Positions 1-12,445 of a stretch of 64,000 bases of DNA are shown here, in pieces. Below the pieces are notes generated by a model. The model searched no databases. It saw nothing but the letters and a program-made list of their open reading frames with translations, and was not told where the DNA came from. The stretch covers positions 17,958,831 through 18,022,830 of the forward strand of contig CM033744.1 of the NCBI GenBank assembly GCA_019671005.1, written 5' to 3'. Position 1 is the first letter of the stretch; every line of letters begins with the position of its first letter. This DNA comes from Hibiscus mutabilis (Eukaryota > Streptophyta > Magnoliopsida > Malvales > Malvaceae). A program made the translations under genes and the position numbers.

Positions 1-2932
1 TAGTAGATTGAGTTAGGAAAATTCAGTCTAAGTTCTGGAAAGGAAGTTTTTATGAGATAATAGAGTTTATTTCCAGAATATGGAAATATGGAATTTTTGG
101 AATAAATCCGATAGTTCATAAAAGGTAAAATCGCAATAGAAGTATTTTACGAATATCGGGAGATCATATCAAATCAAAATTTTAGAGGCTGTTCCATAAG
201 CCATGGAAAAGTTATAAAATAATGTTTAAGGAATAGTGACCGGTTGGGAATGAACTATTTTAGTTAGATTGTAATGGAATGGCATTTTTGAAGTAAACTA
301 GTAAATAAAAACTAGTTGGAGGGAAAATTGGTCATTTTGCCCCAATGGCATTTTTGAAATATTTAAAAAGTTACAAGGAAAATTTTGGAAGAAGGAAATG
401 GAAGATTAAATCTTGGCCCTTGATTAATGATAAGATAAATCTCAACCGTTGGATTAAAAGGGTATTTTAGTAATTTCACTGTCTAAATAAATTTAAAATT
501 CATTTATATTTACAAGTGGCATAATTGTAGAGATTGAAAGTTAAAGAACCAAAAGATGAAGACTACTCTTCATCTTCTTCATTTCGAAAATAAAGGGGAA
601 AGGAAGAGAAATTTTCCAAGTTCGATTCAAGCCCCGAAACTCGATTTTCAGGTAATATTTTCAACTACAAAGTTGTTCTACTCTTCAAGCTCCACCTTTT
701 GGTGTAAATAATTCATGGAAAACATGCTTGATTGATGAGAATTTTGCATGAGAAGAAATTAGGGTTTGTGGAAAAAAGTTTGGGCCTTTTGGAATTTTAT
801 GATTTCATGATGAAATTCAAGTTGAAGTCAAGCTAGTATAATGTTAAAATCATGTTATTGAGTTGAGATCTAAACCCTACATATTTTAGTTTGTATGAAG
901 ATGATTAGGGTTTATGGATTCAAGTTTGTTTTAGGGTTTGTGATGTTGGATAAATGATATAGAAACCTTGAATTTGTTATTTGGAAGCAAAACCCTAAAT
1001 TAAAGGTATAAGGACCATTTTGGAAATTTTGAAAGTTAGAGGACTAATCTGATTTGTTATGATTTGAAGTGTATTTATGTTATTACTAATATTGGGGATG
1101 TGAAATAGAAGTTAGAATGCAAAACTGATGTTAAATTGAGTTAGTGACCATTTTGACAAATTGTCATAGTTAAGTGACCAATTCGAAAATGAGGTTTTAG
1201 AGAAGGACTAAATCTAATTTTAGTTGAAATAATAGAATTCAAGTAGTAATGTTGATTTCAGGACTAATTTGTAAAGTTAAGAAGCTTGAATCATTATCTT
1301 TGCATTTTTAGTGACTATTTCAGAAAGAATGAAAAATTAGAGGGAATTATTTTTGAAGAATTATTTGATGAAGAAAGTGATACATTAGTGGTTTGAATCA
1401 AGTAAGGGGACCAAATTGACAAATAGCAAAGTAAGGAGAAATTAGTATAAAGTTTGAAGTTTTTTATGGAAGTTGTGTAGGAAAACTGGATTTGGTAGTA
1501 AGTTTGAAAATTCAACATAAATTCTACAAAAATGGTTAGATGGTGATTTTTATATCGATGTAAATATTTATTCATCTAGTTTCGTTTAAAACAAACGGTG
1601 ATTGTTTCCGATTCATATATCAAAAGATATGAATTTCTAAGTGATGAAAGGTCAGAAAACAGAGTAGCAGTCTGTTTCAAAATTCAATACTGGAATTCGA
1701 CTTTGAAAATTTGCCATAAATCGTACAAATTTAATCTGGTTATTAGTTTATATGTTTGAAAAGCTTATCGAATATAGTTTCGTTTCCAAAAAAACGAAAA
1801 CTGATTTCGAGTTTTGAGTTAAAAGATATTAATTTTTAATTGAATGAAGGTCAGAAAAATTATAGAACAGTTTCTGTCAGGACAGTCCTGTAAACAGGAG
1901 TTTGATGAATTTTCATATTTTTTGTAGATTTTATTAAATTATGTGTCATATACCGTTAGAACCGTTATCAAATCTAGTTTCTACGGTATAAAGGAGATTA
2001 AGATTCAGTATGTATTCTGCCTTGTAGAAGTAAATCTTTGATGGTAGTGCAAGTTGACAGAAAATGGAAATTTAGACAATTTGTGTCTAAAGTTGGTTAG
2101 CAAGCTTGGAGGAATTATTTGAAGATCAAAATGGTCATTAGGGGACCAAAAATGAGTTTTTGAACAGTATAAGCAATGAAAGAAATTTATGGAATATTTT
2201 TATGTTGAATGATTAAATAGCTTAATTGAAATATTGTTAGAAGTGAATCTAACAAATGTTTATTTATATTCATGTGATAAATAAAGTTGGATCCGAATCA
2301 AAAATAAGGTTCGAGGTACTATAAAGGAAAGGATCAATAGAGCTTAGTGAGGCATAATAATAAATGGCTATGGTGAGTGCATTTATATGTTTTAAAATGC
2401 AATTAGGAAGACTTGCAAATAGTTGACCTTTATTTAAAATAGTATTGCATTATCAATATATGTTGAGTTAATGTATGTTGCAATAAAGGTAAATTAAATA
2501 GAATATGAAGTATGAATAGCAAATCTGAAAAATGATGATTATCTATGTTTACCATGAATATTTATGATGAAGCATGAAATATGAAATGTCTATATCTATG
2601 ATTATGATGTTGAGTTGATGATGAAAAAAATGCCCAAGTATTGTGTATGAGAGTCCATGGTATAGTTGGCATGCCATAGAGTCTTTAGCAGCTGCACCCT
2701 CATGTTGATGTTATCAAACAAATATTGTGACAAAATGATTGTGTCACATGCACCGTAGGGATCCACCCCTACTGTGCCTGAGTGCATTGTCGAGGTGCTT
2801 CATGTTTATGGGGAGCAAAGAGCGTCCCTGAGTACGCACTCATCTTCACGTTCACGTTAGACACTACGGTGTCATTTCAAGATGACTCGCGTACCTCGAT
2901 CTCATATAGCGTACTTTGGGCAATGATAAAAT

Positions 2933-3474
2933 AATCATGTCACGTAAATGAATCATGTCATGTAAACAAATCATGTTACGTCTATGAACCATTTCATGAA
3001 TATGAACCATGCCATGTATATGAAATATGTCATGTATATGAACCATGCCATGAATACAGAACATGCCATGTATATGAATTAAATTACGTATATGAACCAT
3101 GTCGGGTAAAAGAATCATTTCATGTAAATGAATCAAATTATGTATATGAATCAAGTCACGTATATGGATCATGATATGTGTGCAAATTATGTTACGTATA
3201 TGAATGATGCCATGCACATGAATTATGCCATGTACACGTATCATGTTATGTATATGAATTAAGTCGTGTATATGAATGATGTCACGCATATGAATTATGA
3301 AACGTATATGGATTCTGCCATGTATATAATTCATGCCATATATATGAATTATGCCATGTATATGAAGTATGTCATGTATGTGAATTATGTCATATATACA
3401 AATCATGTCATACATGTGAATTATGCCATGTATATGAAATATGCCATGTATGTGAACTACGCCATGTATATGAT
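2933..3474. repeat. 18-bp minisatellite, about 30 copies
   Basis: Tandem units of 18 bp with approximate consensus ATGAATCATGTCATGTAT fill about 540 bp, each differing at several positions. The period is a multiple of three and stop codons are rare in the unit, so both strands show long open frames with a 6-residue period (His/Ile-rich on minus, Met/Tyr/Asn-rich on plus). Those frames are products of the repeat, not genes. It sits inside the family D LTR. Confidence 0.9.
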
Positions 3475-4179
3475 TTACTTGGTAATGCTGGAGTATTGGA
3501 AACTAGACTAAGTTAGAAAAATTATGACTTGCACATGAATATTGACTGACTATGGAAACCTTGTTAGTACGATACTACCTTAGACATAAACTATGTTAGG
3601 TTAATGTATAACATGTATTGCTTTATTTGATGTTTTGATAAATAAGATCATTGCCTCACTAAGTTCGTACTTAGCGTGTGTTTTATTTAACACGTAGGTT
3701 CTTCGAAAATAAACTAGCAAGGAGGAACAGTTAATTGGGAAGATCAAGTTCCTATCTTTAAGTACAGTATGTACATCTTTAGCGTAATTTGATAGACTAG
3801 TGGGCATGTAATATTTTAAGTGGGTAAACTATTTTGTAAGTCTAAGTTTATAACGTATTTATACATTGTCATGGAAGTATAGACTTAAAGAAATGGTTTG
3901 CTATTAATAGCTATGAATTTTGATGTAGTTAAATGTTGTTTAACCCTGATCGCGTAAAAATTTGAAAATAAGAAAGGGTCTAGGCAGTGTACATAGTTTT
4001 CACCCTGAATTATATTTTTGTTTCAACAACTCAATTATAAATTTTATAAATCAAATTAGGGTCAAAACTAGTTGCAATAGATTAACATTGTTTTTAATTT
4101 AAAACCGAGAAAGGGTTAAAATGTAAGATGAATTTTGGTATAAAAAAAAATTACAAGTCAAGATTTTTTCAATGACTCC

Positions 4180-4231
4180 GTAACACCTTTAACGTATATT
4201 CGGCTTACGAGTATACGTTAAGGGTGTTACA
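4180..4231. repeat. Terminal inverted hairpin of LTR D
   Basis: A 19-base arm at 4180-4198 (GTAACACCTTTAACGTATA) pairs with 4212-4230 across a 13-base loop with one mismatch. The right arm is the LTR terminus itself. Inverted ends of the TGTAACAC/GTGTTACA type are usual for LTRs, but here both arms lie within the last 52 bases of one LTR end. Confidence 0.8.
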
Positions 4232-6006
4232 GTATTGGTACGGGCTTATGTGTTTCAAAAATTATAATTCCATTAGCTAAACACCGTATCGATACGGTAA
4301 CCCGTGTACCGAAACGTGCACTATTTCATAGCTATGCATACCGATACAGTTACCAGGTGTATCAATACACCTAGACTATTTTGAACATCTTGAGCCTGGA
4401 TGAGTCCCCGCGCAGAGAAACCTAAGGGCCATGTACCTGTACGGGGCGACCTGTATTGACCTCTAGGTCTAACATATGACACTTTGGCTCACTCTTAACA
4501 CTTTCCAATCAACCTCTAATCATCATATGATATCATAGACATTCAATCATCAAACATAGAAACATAGATCATTTCTAAAACATGCATAATAAAGTGAGTA
4601 ATCATAACCATAACATGTGCATGAGATTTTATTTTGCAAATTTCGAAACCAAGAGAAAACTCAACTATTACTTACTTCCAAGTTTAGATAAGTGTGTCAA
4701 ACTTCATCTAAACTCCCACAACTACTTTTCAAACCTTTTAACAATAGTAAAACACTTTTCCACTCACTAATAATCCAACGCTTGCTTCTCAATAAGCGAA
4801 TCAAGCTTTCGAAGCTTCCGTGCCTTCTTCAAAAGCCAAAGGATTCAACTCCCCTACTTTACCCAATCAAAAATAGAGGATTAAAACACATCTCTATACC
4901 TCAAACCTCCAACAACCAACAAACACAACATCGCCTCACAAGAATCCACTCAACACCCTCCTAAAACCATCAAGAACACCTCAAAACCTTACCTAAACAA
5001 AGACCAGCCAACATCTAATTATCCTAACACATTAACAACCTCAATTAACATCCAAAAACACCTTAGACACATCTTTATACCTCCAACAACACTACATCAA
5101 CAAGATCAAGCCAAAAACCCACTATACACAACCTAGAAAACTAACAATTCACATAGTTTTCGGGATTACATTGATTAATCAACTCTTTCAACATTAAAAT
5201 GCATCCAAATTGAGATATAAATCAATTAAATCCATCACCAAAACAGATCCAATTCAGTTCTAAAATTTTTTCCAAGAAAACTCAATTTAATCAATAAACC
5301 CATATTAAAATCATAATTTCTTAACATAAATCAACAACAAATGATCAAGAACTTGGTAATTTCAATAAAGAACCTTTAATTAGAGGAGAGAAATGAAAAT
5401 TACCTCTAATTGCTGATTTCTCCCTTAACTAGCCAAGCTTTGATGAAATCCAAGGAGATTTTGCAAAGGAATTTAGAGAAATCAACAAGGAATCAAAAAG
5501 GAAATCAATGGAGATTGATTCCTGGAGATTTTGAAGTAGAAATCCTAGTTTGGCTGCTGATAAAGTTGAGAGAAAAGGTTTGGAGAAAAGTAGTTATGTA
5601 AGAAAATATTTTTGGCTAATTAAAGATGTTTTTAATAAATCCTCATTTTCCAATTATTAAACCTATTAAAAGTACTTTAAAAATAGGAGAGATTTATTTG
5701 AAAAGGATTGGACAAATATATCCTTAAAGATTCTAAGTTTTGACCTTTTTTCGATTTAGTCACCAAAAATAGTTTTGAAAACTTTCAATTTAGTCACTAG
5801 ACTAAATTGTCTTAAAACCAGATTTAATTACCTCAAATTACTTAAAAATTTAATTAAGTAATTTAGAATATTTTCCCCTTTTTTATTTTATCCTAAAATC
5901 AATTTTATAAATTTATTTCTCGAAACTATTCGAATTGCCTAAACAGGTTCTCTTGAACCACTTACCCAATCCGGCACCCATTTAGGCCCAATTTTAGGGT
6001 GTTACA
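4232..6006 (-). mobile_element. Truncated chromovirus LTR, family C, minus orientation
   Basis: The sequence matches the LTR at 56782-58737 in text and order (gtaccggtac-type palindromes, 'aacatatgacactttggctca', 'acatgtgcatg'), with about 1 kb missing from the middle. It ends at 6006 in AGGGTGTTACA, which on the minus strand is the LTR start TGTAACACCC. LTR D interrupts it on the left. The following bases (CAAAT) are a candidate target duplication whose partner is outside the window. No coding sequence is visible. Confidence 0.65.
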
Positions 6007-6379
6007 CAAATGAATAATAAGTTATGTTCTATGTATGATATTAGGCCAATTGTGTACATGATTCGTATATTCTTGACATGGTTGTCTTTCTACATATGAA
6101 TTGAATATATGATTCTTGACATGTTTTCCTAACGATTTACGTTTACGTTGCTCTTTACAGGTCGTGAAACACATATCAAGAGGTTCAAAACTATTTACAT
6201 AATTTTGTGGTACCCAACCATAAATGTCTTTTCATTTCTTCTATTAATACATGTCATTTAACAGCTATATTAAGTTTCGGTATGGTAGGTTTTACACTAA
6301 AAATATTAACAGAAATTGTGACATTCACGGCAGCACATGTTGAGTTCAGTTTCGGAACTTTACCACAAGTTTCATTTCA

Positions 6380-6616
6380 TTATATTAAAAACTTAACATA
6401 GTTTGAGATGTGGGCAATACAATCTTTTTTTGCAAGATGTGGCCAATGCATTTCAACCCAAAAATATCTTCCTCGCATACCTTGCAAAGTACTATGGTTG
6501 TTCCTGTAAATCAGAGCAACACCCTTACAATCTAGGTGAGGGTCGTTTGGGTTAGAACACGTAGCAAACCCAATATACGCGCAAGAATCTCTACAACTCT
6601 GATAGCAGGGCTCTAT
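6380..6616 (-). pseudogene. Cysteine-rich coding fragment, family not recognised
   Basis: An open frame of 78 codons runs from just after a TGA to a TAA at 6380-6382. It contains clustered Cys residues (EPCYQSCRDSC, ATCSNPNDPHLDC) followed by an aromatic-rich stretch (GRYFWVEMHWPH). Immediately upstream, another frame (about 6617-6694) reads GDLFHPNITEAGGIRLD before a stop, so two pieces of one old exon may be joined across a frameshift. No start codon or splice site could be fixed. It lies downstream of the Ulp1-like gene on the same strand, beyond the chromovirus A insertion. Confidence 0.35.
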
Positions 6617-6880
6617 TGTTCATAGAGTATGTCCAGCCTAATGCCGCCAGCTTCAGTGATGTTGGGATGGAATAAGTCCCCATCAAATTGAAAAGCAAAC
6701 TACATAAACAGATAATCATTATCTTTGAAATGGTTCAACATAAAAGAAAATAAACAAGATAAAACAACAATCTTGGGAGGTTTATTATATTACCGTAGGA
6801 GGTTTCATAGGGTAATTAAGTGGGGAGAAAATTCTAACTTCAAAATCATGCCCTTAGTAAGGGCTGTCATTAGGTGCAAC

Positions 6881-6885
6881 CATTT
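6881..6885. repeat. Target-site duplication CATTT, left side of chromovirus A
   Basis: CATTT directly precedes the LTR terminus TGTAACACC at 6886. The same five bases follow the other outer terminus at 30212-30216. A 5-bp duplication is the normal footprint of Ty3/gypsy integration and fixes the outer limits of the element despite its internal insertions. Confidence 0.9.
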
Positions 6886-7310
6886 TGTAACACCTTTGAC
6901 CCGGCCTAGACGCCAGACCGAACCTGGCAAACTACATTAGGTTTGCCGAAAAAACTCGTAATAATTAACATGAATTTGGCCCATTTTTTTTCTTTTTAAC
7001 TTGTCTAGATGCAACGTTATAACCTAAGGTGTGCATACTGGCAGCGGATAAATTTTCAACTGAATCGAGCTTCAAATTGACATCCAATTGTTTGTAATTA
7101 CAATTTAGGGACCAAATTGCAAATCTAGAAAACTATGAGAACTTACTTAATTTCAAAGTATCAATCCTCAGTTAATCAGGTTACATGCATACTTATCAAA
7201 TTTAGCTTAAAATGATCCAACAAACTCATACACTTTGCATACATATAAAATAGGGACCAAAATGAAAGACTCTAAAAATATGTTACCATTTTAACTGAAA
7301 ATAACGCCTT

Positions 7311-7552
7311 GGGTATCGGTACTCAGTATAGGGTATCGATACCAAGCCTAATTTTGCAAGGGCGTACCGATACCCTCTCTCGAGTATCGATACCTGGGCC
7401 AAAATGACAAAGTCCCAAATTCTAGTAGCTAAAAGTCGTATTGATACCCTGCTAAATTCCAAATACCAGTATCAATACCCCTCTTCGAGTATCGATACCC
7501 TGGCCAATTTTACACTTACTCGTATCGATATTGAGGCCTAAGTATTGGTACC
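7311..7552. repeat. Cluster of GTATCGATAC palindromes in LTR
   Basis: About nine copies of GTATCGATAC or one/two-base variants (GTATCGGTAC, GTACCGATAC, GTATTGATAC, GTATTGGTAC) lie within 240 bp, often extended to GGGTATCGATACC. Similar clusters occur at 15466-15745 (other LTR of the same element), 4232-4460 and 57195-57470 (family C, mostly GTACCGGTAC forms) and 61495-61760 (element E, GTTTCGATAC forms). No tandem period is evident. Function unknown. Confidence 0.8.
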
Positions 7553-9525
7553 ACTGGACCTGTAATGTCCAACTTAGCTAGTTTTTCACTCAATTGGTAC
7601 CCTAAACATGCCTTAATCGATCACACACATATGCACCACCAAACCAAGGATTATAACCAGACACACGCCCTTGAAAATAAGACCAACTAAAGACAAATTG
7701 CATCATATCACAATACTAGAGGCATGCTTCCTAAATTCATCCCAACTCAACATTCAAAAACATATTTAAGGCACAATTCAGCATTGGCATCACATCAATT
7801 TTCTATTGGCATCATTTTAAGCATGCTTAACCATTTAAGAAAATGTATAAGCATTCATGTCTCATATGTAAAACCATGTAACCCTTCAAGCATTAAACAC
7901 ATAAAAGCAAACTACCATCAATCAAGCTTCAATCCATCAACAGAATAATCCATCAAACCACAACAAATAAGCCTCCATAACACAATAAAATCCAGGTTAC
8001 AAAACCCCTAACAACATGATAACACATTGCATTATTAACCGAATTTAAACTACGTTTTCCATACTCACGTGAATGTTGTGTTCTTGGACCTTCCTTACCG
8101 AGAGAATGATGCCCCCAACTTTACACCTCTGTATCAATGGAAAAAAGAGAGCGTAAGCACATAATGCTTAGTGAGGTCGCTCTTAAGTAAAACATTGATG
8201 CATTTCAAAACCCTTTTGAAAACCGCATAACATTTGATATGAAAAGCATGCTTAATCAAACCAAAGCATTTCCTCGTTTGTTTCCAAAATGTATCATGCA
8301 TAACAACCATATGCATCAAAACCCTTTTCATATGTCTCATATATCTCATATATTGGCAAATAATGTGACCCCGGATAGACTTACCTCTATCCTTACATTC
8401 AAAAAAATGGAATGTTAGTTAACCACATCGGATACACGGATTTCCCTGGTGGACTTACCTCCACCTAATCTCACTTCGGCCCGAGATAGGCTTACCCCTA
8501 CCTATCATGATAGGCTTACCTCTACCACACAACAATAGGCTTACCCCTATTGTAAGAAACCAAAGAATACCATCAGCCCGAGTAGCCATACCATTATACC
8601 TTAAGAGCCGCGGAGCGATCAACTTTATATTATAGTGCACTTTAAAACCTATGGCATACCAACTATACCTGATACTTTCTCATTCACATCACATAGCCAA
8701 TATATCATTTTCAAATACATTTACTTACTGTTTTCCAATGCATTTCTCAAAACTGTTTCCTATGCAAAACCACATTGCCAAAGGCAACAACACATTCCTT
8801 ATAGGAACAAATCCCAATGCTCATAGGCATTCATATAATTTGATAACATTGAATATTAATCCAAAATGATGCATTTACAGTAAGTAAATCAAATTATGTT
8901 TTAAATCCAAAACATGAAATCCACAAGCTCATATCACATAATACTCAAGCGAAATAAGAGGAAACTTAAGCATGAGCTTAGTTTAGCTTTATAGGCTAAA
9001 CTAAGTTAAAATAAATCCAATATCAGCCAGCTACTAGGGAATATCAATAAATAACCTTAGTTTCAAGAGAGGAAAATAAAATCGCCTTTGAAGAAACTCT
9101 CACCAAAATTGATGTAAGTATTTCCTTGAAATCAAACATATGAGATGGATGAAATCTTGAGAAATCCTTGTAAGGTTTTGTTCGGAATCAAAAGTAGAAT
9201 CAAATGATTATTTCTCCATTGAAAATCAACAAAGAATTCTAGAAATCTTGTTTGGAAATTGAAATGAAAAGTGAGGGAGAATAAGGAGGAAAATGTGATA
9301 AAATTAGAAAGAATAGGAAAAAGATTTAGAAACCAATTAACAGTCAATTCCTTACTCAATTAAGGTGGTGATTTTTTTTAAAAACATTAGAAAATAATAG
9401 CTCTCTAAGGATTCTTAGTATTGGCCCATTTTCAAAATAATCACTAAACTAGTTTTGCAAAGTTTACATTTCAGTCACTAAATCCCAAAATCCATTTAAT
9501 TATATTAAATTGGCGTTTAATTAAA

Positions 9526-10207
9526 GGGTAAACTAAACCAGTAATCACCGAACTATAGTTTCTTTCCTATTTTGGTCACCGAACTATTTTTTTGGCAAAA
9601 ACATCACTAACGTTATGTTTCCCTCCTATTTTGGTCATCGGCTGTTAAAAACTTTATGGTTTTGCTTACGTGGAATTTTATTTTATTTTTTAAATTTTCC
9701 ATGTCATTTATTCTCTCTCCTCGTAAGCAATATAAGTTATTTTAAAATATTTTTATTTAAACTAACAAGACGGTGACACGTGTAACTACCTATTAGTGGA
9801 ATAAAATGAATGAAAAATCAAGTCCCTTATGCAGCCAGAGAGATGGTGACACGTGTAACTGCCTAATAGGATGGTGAGAAGTGTAACTACCTATTAGTCG
9901 AATCTCTCTGGCTGCATAAGGGGCTTAATTTTTCATTCCTTTTATTCTTGACACGTGTCACCATCCTGTTAGTTTGAATAAAAATATTATAAAATAACAT
10001 ATATTACTTATGAGGAGAGAGAAGAAATGACATGGAAAATTAAAGAATAAAATAAAATTCCACGTTAGCAAAACTGTTACGTTTTTAACAGTCGGTGACC
10101 AAAATAGGAAGGAAACGTAACGTTAGTGATGTTTTTGCCAAAAAAAAAGTTCAGTGACCAAAATAGGAAAGAAACCATAGTTCGGTGACTATTGATGTAC
10201 TTTACCC
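9526..10207. mobile_element. Foldback MULE-like MITE, 682 bp, with 9-bp duplication
   Basis: The left end GGGTAAAC and right end TTTACCC are flanked by TTAATTAAA on both sides (9517-9525 and 10208-10216). The two halves are near-complete inverted copies of each other, for example 'ccgaactatagtttctttcc' on the left against its complement at the right end. The whole element is therefore a stem with a small centre near 9840-9900. It has no coding capacity. A 9-bp duplication with long terminal inverted repeats points to Mutator-like elements. The other LTR of chromovirus A lacks it at the equivalent position (about 29995-30005), so it arrived after that element. Confidence 0.88.
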
Positions 10208-10399
10208 TTAATTAAAAACCCAAAATGTTTTAATATGAAGACTAAACACTTTAAAAAAATCAACCCTTTACCAATTAGTAAAAATTCCCATTTTTACATT
10301 TTAATTTCACCAGAAACATTTTTAAACCATTAATCTGGTTTATCCGGTCCAAACCAAACCCGATAAAACCTTAAACCTTCTAACCTTATTTTTGGGGTG

Positions 10400-10800
10400 T
10401 TACAACTCTCCTCCACTTAAGAAATTTCGTGCCCAAAATTTAATGAAGGAAAGAGATGTGGAAATTGTTTCATCAACTCCTTGATGTCGCCATAACACCT
10501 TAACCAACTCAATAGTTTTACCACGGAGAACCTTAGTACCAGAATCCAATATCCTTATTGGTTCTTCAACACAAACCAACTCTGGTCGCAATTAAGTCCC
10601 CTCAACAAGCACAACATGCAACAGATCTGATCTATACTTTCGGATCATCGACACATGGAAAACATCATGTATCCTTTTGAGATCTACCGGTAACCTCAAA
10701 CCGTACGCAATCGGACCAACACGCTTAATCACCCCATAAGGTCCAATGAACCTAGGTCTTAGCTTACCCTTGCGCCCATATCTCATCACCTTCTTTCAAG
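10400..10800 (-). pseudogene. Integrase C-terminus and chromodomain of chromovirus A
   Basis: The minus frame at 10592-10789 reads the GPY/F module (RPRFIGPYGVIKRVGPIAY, then IHDVFHVSMIRKY), which lies at the C-terminus of chromovirus integrase. The next frame (10400-10591) reads VEEPIRILD...GKTIELVKVLWRH, a chromodomain core. Chromodomains direct integration to particular chromatin, and one here places the element in the chromovirus branch. Stops separate the two parts, so it is non-functional. Confidence 0.85.
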
Positions 10801-10849
10801 GCAAAAGCTTCAAAAACACTTTATCATGCACTTTGTATTCAATCTCTCT

Positions 10850-11590
10850 TCACTTCAAATCTGCATAGGATTTTTGCCTACTCGAAGCAGCTTTGAGCCC
10901 TTCACAAATGAGTTTCACCTTCTCATTCGTATCCTTAACCAAATTGGGCCCCACAACATGTTTCTCGCCCGTTTTAGCCCAACAAAGAGGTATATGACAC
11001 CTATGACCATAAAGAGCCTCAAAGGGAACCATCTGGATGCCCAACTGATTATTATTATTATAAGTGAACTCCACCAATGGTAGTTGCTTTTCCCATGTAC
11101 CTTGAAACTCAATGATACAACATCTTAAAATATCCTCCAAAATTTGAATAACACACTCAGACTGACCATCTCTCTTAGGATGATAAGACGTACTGAAATT
11201 AAGCCTTGTACCCAAAGCTGTCTAAAGGCTTTTCCCAAAACCTTGATGTAAAAAATGAATCTCTACCCGATATAATCAACTTAGGAACCCCATATAACCT
11301 TATCATCTCAGCAAAATACATATTACACAACTTGTCCAACGTATACGTCGTATGCATAGCAAGAAAATGTGCACACTTCACAAAATGATCAACAATCACC
11401 CTTATCGAACCCCATATTTTTGGATGGTGTCAAAGGCAAACCCGTCACAAAATCCATGGTGATCTTTTCCCACTTCTACTCTAGAAACTGAATAGGTTGA
11501 AACAACCCAAAAGGAAACTGATGTTCGGCCTCAACTCGCTGACACATCATGCAACGAGAAACAAACTCGGTCACATCCTTCTTCAAGACA
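10850..11590 (-). pseudogene. Integrase catalytic core of chromovirus A
   Basis: Two overlapping frames give the core: 11199-11399 (MIVDHFVKCAHFL, RLYGVPKLIISGRD) and 10850-11215 (STSYHPKRDGQSE, LEDILRCCIIEF, PLVEFTYNN, FEALYGHRCHIPLCW). The first catalytic Asp (VDH) and the Glu (GQSE) are visible. The middle position reads S-G-R-D where active chromovirus integrases have S-D-R-D, so the catalytic triad is broken in addition to the frameshift. Confidence 0.85.
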
Positions 11591-11592
11591 AC

Positions 11593-12445
11593 CTAATAAT
11601 ACAATCCTCTCAGATCATGATACATCTTTGTACCACCAGGATGGATAGCAAAATGACTAGAATGAGCCTCAGTCAAAATAGTTTGCCTCAACTCTGAATC
11701 TTCCAGCACCACTATTCGACCTTTAGAGCACAAAACACCATCACCATCAAAATGGAAATCTGTCTGATTACCATCCGAAATATCATTAACATGCGGAACC
11801 AAAGAATTATCATACGGTTGCCTCGCCTTAATCATTTGAGACAATGTAGGCTTACTTGCAATTCAGCCAATAAACCATATTCTCGCATCGCACTCAACCT
11901 TGCAAACATCACCCTAAGCTCAACAACAGCCTTACGACTCAATACGTCTGCTACCACATTAGCTTTCTTAGGATAATACTCGATTGACAAATTTCAATCT
12001 TTAAGCGACACAATCAACCTTCGTTGGCAAATATTAAACTCCTTCTAAGATATTAAATACTTCAAACTCTTATGATCTATGCAAACGATACACTTCTCAC
12101 CATTAAGATAATGTCTCCAAATATTCAAAGCATACACAACTGCCGCAAGCTCTAGATCGCGAGTCAGGTAGTTGCACTCATGAACTTCCAACTGCCTTGA
12201 TGCCTAAGCCACAACCTTTTTGTCTCACACCAACACGTAACCCAATCCAACATAGAATGTATCACTATATACTACAAACTCCTTACCAAACTCGGGTTGA
12301 ATTAGGACAAGAGCATGAGTCAAAACCTCCTTCAACTTCTCAAAACTACATTGTTGACTTTTTGTCCATACATAAGGAACATTCTTTTGCAACAAGTTCA
12401 TCAATGGAGAACAATACTTGAGAATCCATCCACGAAGTGACAATA
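11593..12445 (-). pseudogene. Integrase zinc region and RNase H of chromovirus A
   Basis: The frame at 11593-11844 reads GRIVVLEDSELRQTILTEAH and AIHPGGTKMYHDLRGLYY, the linker and first half of the integrase HHCC region. Downstream in coordinate, 12225-12443 reads KCSFEKLKEVLT-like text and EFVVYSDTFYVGLGYVL, the start of RNase H. Intervening RNase H sequence survives in short frames. Several stops and shifts are present. Confidence 0.75.

Larger units (their letters stand above)
1..4231 (+). mobile_element. LTR (3' part) of a plus-oriented chromovirus-type retrotransposon, family D
   Basis: The stretch lacks any retroviral protein and ends in GGGTGTTACA, the terminal form of chromovirus LTRs in this window. 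It carries typical LTR text (recurrent 'ggaccaaattgac', 'cctcactaagt'), an 18-bp minisatellite and a terminal hairpin. It stops abruptly where a minus-oriented LTR of another family begins at 4232, so it is read as an insertion into that LTR. The first bases after it are GTATT; the matching duplication would lie left of the window. Whether it is a solo LTR or the 3' LTR of a full element cannot be decided here. Confidence 0.65.
6007..6885. other. Old locus DNA left of chromovirus A
   Basis: No LTR or retroviral protein is visible here. This block and 30217-33631 were contiguous before chromovirus A inserted: CATTT at 6881-6885 is duplicated at 30212-30216. Around 6127 the motif 'ttttcctaacgattt' resembles the repeat units at 30667-31130 and 31625-31856, which supports the join. 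The only open coding-like stretch is the Cys-rich fragment on the minus strand. Confidence 0.7.
6886..10404 (-). mobile_element. 3' LTR of chromovirus A
   Basis: It runs from TGTAACACC to GGGGTGTTACA, about 2.8 kb once the 682-bp MITE is removed. It aligns by eye with 15035-15777 plus 27510-30211, the 5' LTR. Recognisable blocks are the palindrome cluster at 7311-7552, a C/T-rich '(c)ataggcttacc' stretch near 8480-8550 and the 'tatagtgcac' block near 8630. On the minus strand the polypurine tract AGTGGAGGAGAG lies immediately upstream (10405-10420). Confidence 0.88.

Noticed and set aside
2864..3511. Long open frames (183 codons minus, 81 codons plus) rich in His/Ile or Met/Tyr
   Set aside because: They are read-through of the 18-bp minisatellite; residues repeat every six positions and have no start context or family match.
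4232..6006. Possibility that this is a complete solo LTR
   Set aside because: About 1 kb of family C text is missing and the left end is outside the window, so it is called truncated.
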